A DNA stretch of 63,313 nt, taken from Melioribacteraceae bacterium (GTDB lineage Bacteria > Bacteroidota > Ignavibacteria > Ignavibacteriales > Melioribacteraceae). The stretch covers positions 1-63,313 of the forward strand of contig WGCV01000033.1 of the NCBI GenBank assembly GCA_015493615.1. The letters run 5' to 3'. Shown one piece after another: positions 61,336 through 63,313 of the stretch. A program made the translations under genes and the position numbers. Below the pieces are notes generated by a model, which was not told the DNA's origin, did not search any database, and saw only the letters and a program-made list of their open reading frames with translations. How positions within the stretch are numbered: the stretch's first letter is position 1; each line of letters begins with the position of its first letter.

Positions 61336-61828
61336 ATATATTGTTCTTCTTTTTGCCGGCGCATTAATTATTGCCGGATGCAGCTACTCCTTTACCGGCG
61401 CGGCTTTGCCGCCTCATATCAAGACGATTTACATTCAGCCCTTTAATGATAAATCCGCCTCGGGGGAACCTTTTTTAAGCGACAATTTAACAAACGAGCT
61501 TATTTCTCTTTTTGTCGATGACGGGAACCTGACGCTTGTTACGGGAGATAACGCCGATTCCAAACTAAGCGGAACAATCTCACAACTAACCGACAGAGCC
61601 GAAACAATTACCGGACAAGATATTACAGCCCGCAAAGTTACGATTAAGGTTAAAGCGGTTTACAGAGACTTGGTAAAACGGAAGAAGGTTTTTGAGAAAA
61701 CCTTTTCGGCGTTCAGCAATTACGACAACAACGCTTCCGATATTACTCAAGCCCGCAACGACGCCATAAACGAAGCGCTGAATCAAATAGCAGAGGATAT
61801 TACTTTGGCGGTAATTGCGAGGTGGTAA
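61313..61828 (+). CDS. lptE: LPS-assembly lipoprotein LptE
   Basis: A 171-residue lipoprotein with lipobox AGC (Cys23), then SYSFTGAALPPHIKTIYIQPF, the LptE start in the FCB group, and the later NDAINEALNQIAEDI. It plugs the LptD barrel that inserts LPS in the outer membrane. The gene overlaps the end of the activator gene by 23 bases. Confidence 0.88.
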   Translation: MILTRTIKYIVLLFAGALIIAGCSYSFTGAALPPHIKTIYIQPFNDKSASGEPFLSDNLTNELISLFVDDGNLTLVTGDNADSKLSGTISQLTDRAETITGQDITARKVTIKVKAVYRDLVKRKKVFEKTFSAFSNYDNNASDITQARNDAINEALNQIAEDITLAVIARW

Positions 61829-62733
61829 AATAAAACTATTCGCGTAAATGTAATATCATTGCGGATCCCGAATCCCGATGCGGGATGTGGCAATCTCACC
61901 GAATAAAATACTAATGCCAAATATTCGAATACGGTTTAACGGCTAAAGCTGAATTTTCAAGAGATTGTCCAAACGGAAGAGCAAGAGAAAACGTAAAACG
62001 CGAGACGTAAAAAGTAAACTCCAACTTTATATTGTCATTCCAAACGGAGCGAAGACGAACAGCGCCGGCTCGTCATTACGAGGAGCGAAGCGACAAAGTA
62101 ATCTCACTAGAAAACAATCCAATACTAAATATTCAAAAACGGTTTATTGTAGCGTGGATTGCTTAGTCCTTCCGCATTCTGCGGAAGGGCGGGCAACCTG
62201 CGCAAGTTAGTGTACACAGTCCGCCGCCGCGGAAACCGTTTGCAAGCTCGCTAATCTCTAACTTATGCAGACTGTTCTACATTGTTTGTGTGATTTCTAT
62301 GCCATCGAATACCATTTCTTTGATATATTAACGGCAAAACCGGAAAATTTAATTTTTTAAAAATCCGCTTGATTTAAGGGTGAAAATTTTCTAATTTATT
62401 TCACAAATACGAGGTTTTTAATGGGCGTCGCCGAATAAAAAAAGTGTAATGCTTCAGTTGAAAAAATGATTGAAATAAAAATAAATAACAAACATAGAAC
62501 CGTTTTAAATTATAATATGTTTATGCTAGAAGTGGTTTTGCATAACTTTAAAGAATTTTATCTAGAAATAAGAACTGCGAAGTTAATATATTCCCTTGTT
62601 TTGCTCATTTATAGATAAAATTATACAGTTAATAATAATCATTATCTTTTCAACCAAAATTGAATTTAAAATAATATAAGTCAAAGTTTTTCTAAAAAAT
62701 TCTTGATATATATATATAATTATAATTGATTAA
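61829..62733. repeat. Gene-free repeat mosaic
   Basis: A 'cattgcgaggagcgaagcga' family member at 62073-62105; inverted 'gtagcgtggatt' near 62145; hairpins such as ccttccgcattctgcggaagg (62168-62188 region). From about 62290 on the DNA is A+T-rich with no repeats or coding signal that I can see. Confidence 0.6.
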
Positions 62734-63313
62734 ATGAAAAAGTTTTTAATTTTATTATTTTTGCTTCTTTTACTTCAAGGATGTTCTAAAAAAAATGGGA
62801 TTGTTATTGGATATTCCCTACCTGGTATTCCAATAGTTTTGGAAGTTTCTAAAAATGGAGTAAATATATCATTTAATAACAGAGTATTTACACCTATTGG
62901 TTCCTTTGCTATTTCAATGTCACTCAAAAATATTATAAAGGACTTTGACCGGCACGCAACATATATAGAGATATACAACAAAAAGGATAATAATAAAATT
63001 GTTTTCAAATTAACAGATATAGGTGAATCACTTGAAATTAATACAGAATATAAGACGCAGATAAAAGTAATAAATTATAAATATTATTCGCGCGTAATTA
63101 TTAATTCCGAAGAAATAAGCAATTTTATACATATTGAACCAGAAGTTGATCCAAAGCCAAAATTTCCAGAATCACCAATTCAATATTTTGTTTTATGTAA
63201 ATCGGTACATGTTGATTGGAGTATACGTAATTTTTGGGATCTAATTCAAAATATTATATATGCTATTTTTTTTATCATCATATTTATATTGGATTTACTC
63301 ATAATTATTATAT
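62734..63313 (+). CDS. Lipoprotein of unknown function, cut by the window end
   Basis: An open frame from ATG at 62734 to the last base, at least 193 residues, with no stop. It starts with a lipoprotein signal (LLFLLLLLQGC, lipid-modified Cys17), a beta-rich periplasmic part and a hydrophobic stretch near the window end (IIYAIFFIIIFILDLLIIII). Base composition is clearly more A+T-rich than the housekeeping genes, so it may be acquired. No family recognised. Confidence 0.7.
   Translation, partial: MKKFLILLFLLLLLQGCSKKNGIVIGYSLPGIPIVLEVSKNGVNISFNNRVFTPIGSFAISMSLKNIIKDFDRHATYIEIYNKKDNNKIVFKLTDIGESLEINTEYKTQIKVINYKYYSRVIINSEEISNFIHIEPEVDPKPKFPESPIQYFVLCKSVHVDWSIRNFWDLIQNIIYAIFFIIIFILDLLIIII

Noticed and set aside
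61965-62210. 81-codon frame after lptE
   Set aside because: Translation of repeat sequence with no ribosome site.

Overview
The window looks like chromosomal DNA of a Bacteroidota/Chlorobi-group bacterium, most probably an Ignavibacteria-type lineage (inference). The signs are: three proteins ending in the NYPNPFNP... type A sorting domain of the type IX secretion system (T9SS), a GWxTD-domain protein, a FISUMP-domain protein, promoters of the TAnnTTTG type, and many short interspersed repeats. I saw no rRNA, tRNA, CRISPR array or transposase gene.

Layout. (1) 1-7.5 kb, housekeeping: acyl-CoA thioesterase, Lon-like protease overlapping pyruvate kinase, an AmrS-type radical SAM enzyme, an SLC13/ArsB-type transporter. 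(2) 7.56-9.67 kb: a two-gene restriction-modification cassette (D12-class adenine methylase and SacI-family-like endonuclease) bounded by perfect 32-bp direct repeats directly upstream of rimO. (3) 9.7-15.0 kb: rimO, GWxTD protein, PfkB sugar kinase and an Omp85-like protein in one operon. (4) 15.0-15.7 kb: no conventional gene, but a repeat element and a candidate sigma-54 promoter with upstream dyads driving a very short structured transcript. (5) 15.7-19.0 kb, minus strand: a sulfur-handling operon (HspR-like MerR regulator with a two-CW-like Cys domain, SQR-like flavoprotein, DUF1641, single-Cys DsrC/TusE, DsrE2), split by a MITE-like repeat. (6) 19.3-24.2 kb: secreted proteins, a TlpA-like protein, an HMA-AraC fusion regulator, and a membrane protein/ferredoxin pair. 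(7) 24.4-46.3 kb: a metal-resistance island with CusC/B/A efflux, PII-like protein, small secreted Met-rich and metal-binding proteins, a beta-barrel gene broken by an in-frame TAG, CopB-type ATPase, DUF302, NDH-2-like flavoprotein, T9SS-exported multicopper oxidase, then merR-merA-merTP and two more secreted proteins. (8) 46.8-51.8 kb: cysteine synthase, DUF971, prolyl oligopeptidase, thioesterase, HAD phosphatase, and a decayed hicBA toxin-antitoxin pair. (9) 52.0-57.0 kb, minus strand: rsmG, mnmG, mnmE, with two parS-like centromere sites between mnmG and mnmE, suggesting an origin-proximal position. (10) 57.0-61.8 kb: threonylcarbamoyl-AMP synthase, amidase, cytochrome c, sigma-54 activator, LptE. 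(11) 61.8 kb to the end: repeat mosaic and a lipoprotein gene running off the window.

How it fits together. The island covers most steps of copper and mercury handling: sensing (HMA-AraC, MerR), export (CusCBA, CopB), periplasmic binding (free heavy-metal-binding-domain proteins, a Met-rich protein), oxidation (multicopper oxidase) and reduction of Hg(II) (MerA). A small module, an EF-hand-like DxNxDG loop followed by a heavy-metal-binding (HMBD) CPxCGM motif, occurs at the C-terminus of the CusB-like adaptor, alone in one secreted protein and twice in another. This may be a periplasmic metallochaperone family in the role that CusF plays elsewhere. The interspersed repeats are active genome shapers: copies lie inside the sulfur operon, at the 5' end of hicB where one supplies a start codon, and apparently inside a T9SS sorting domain.
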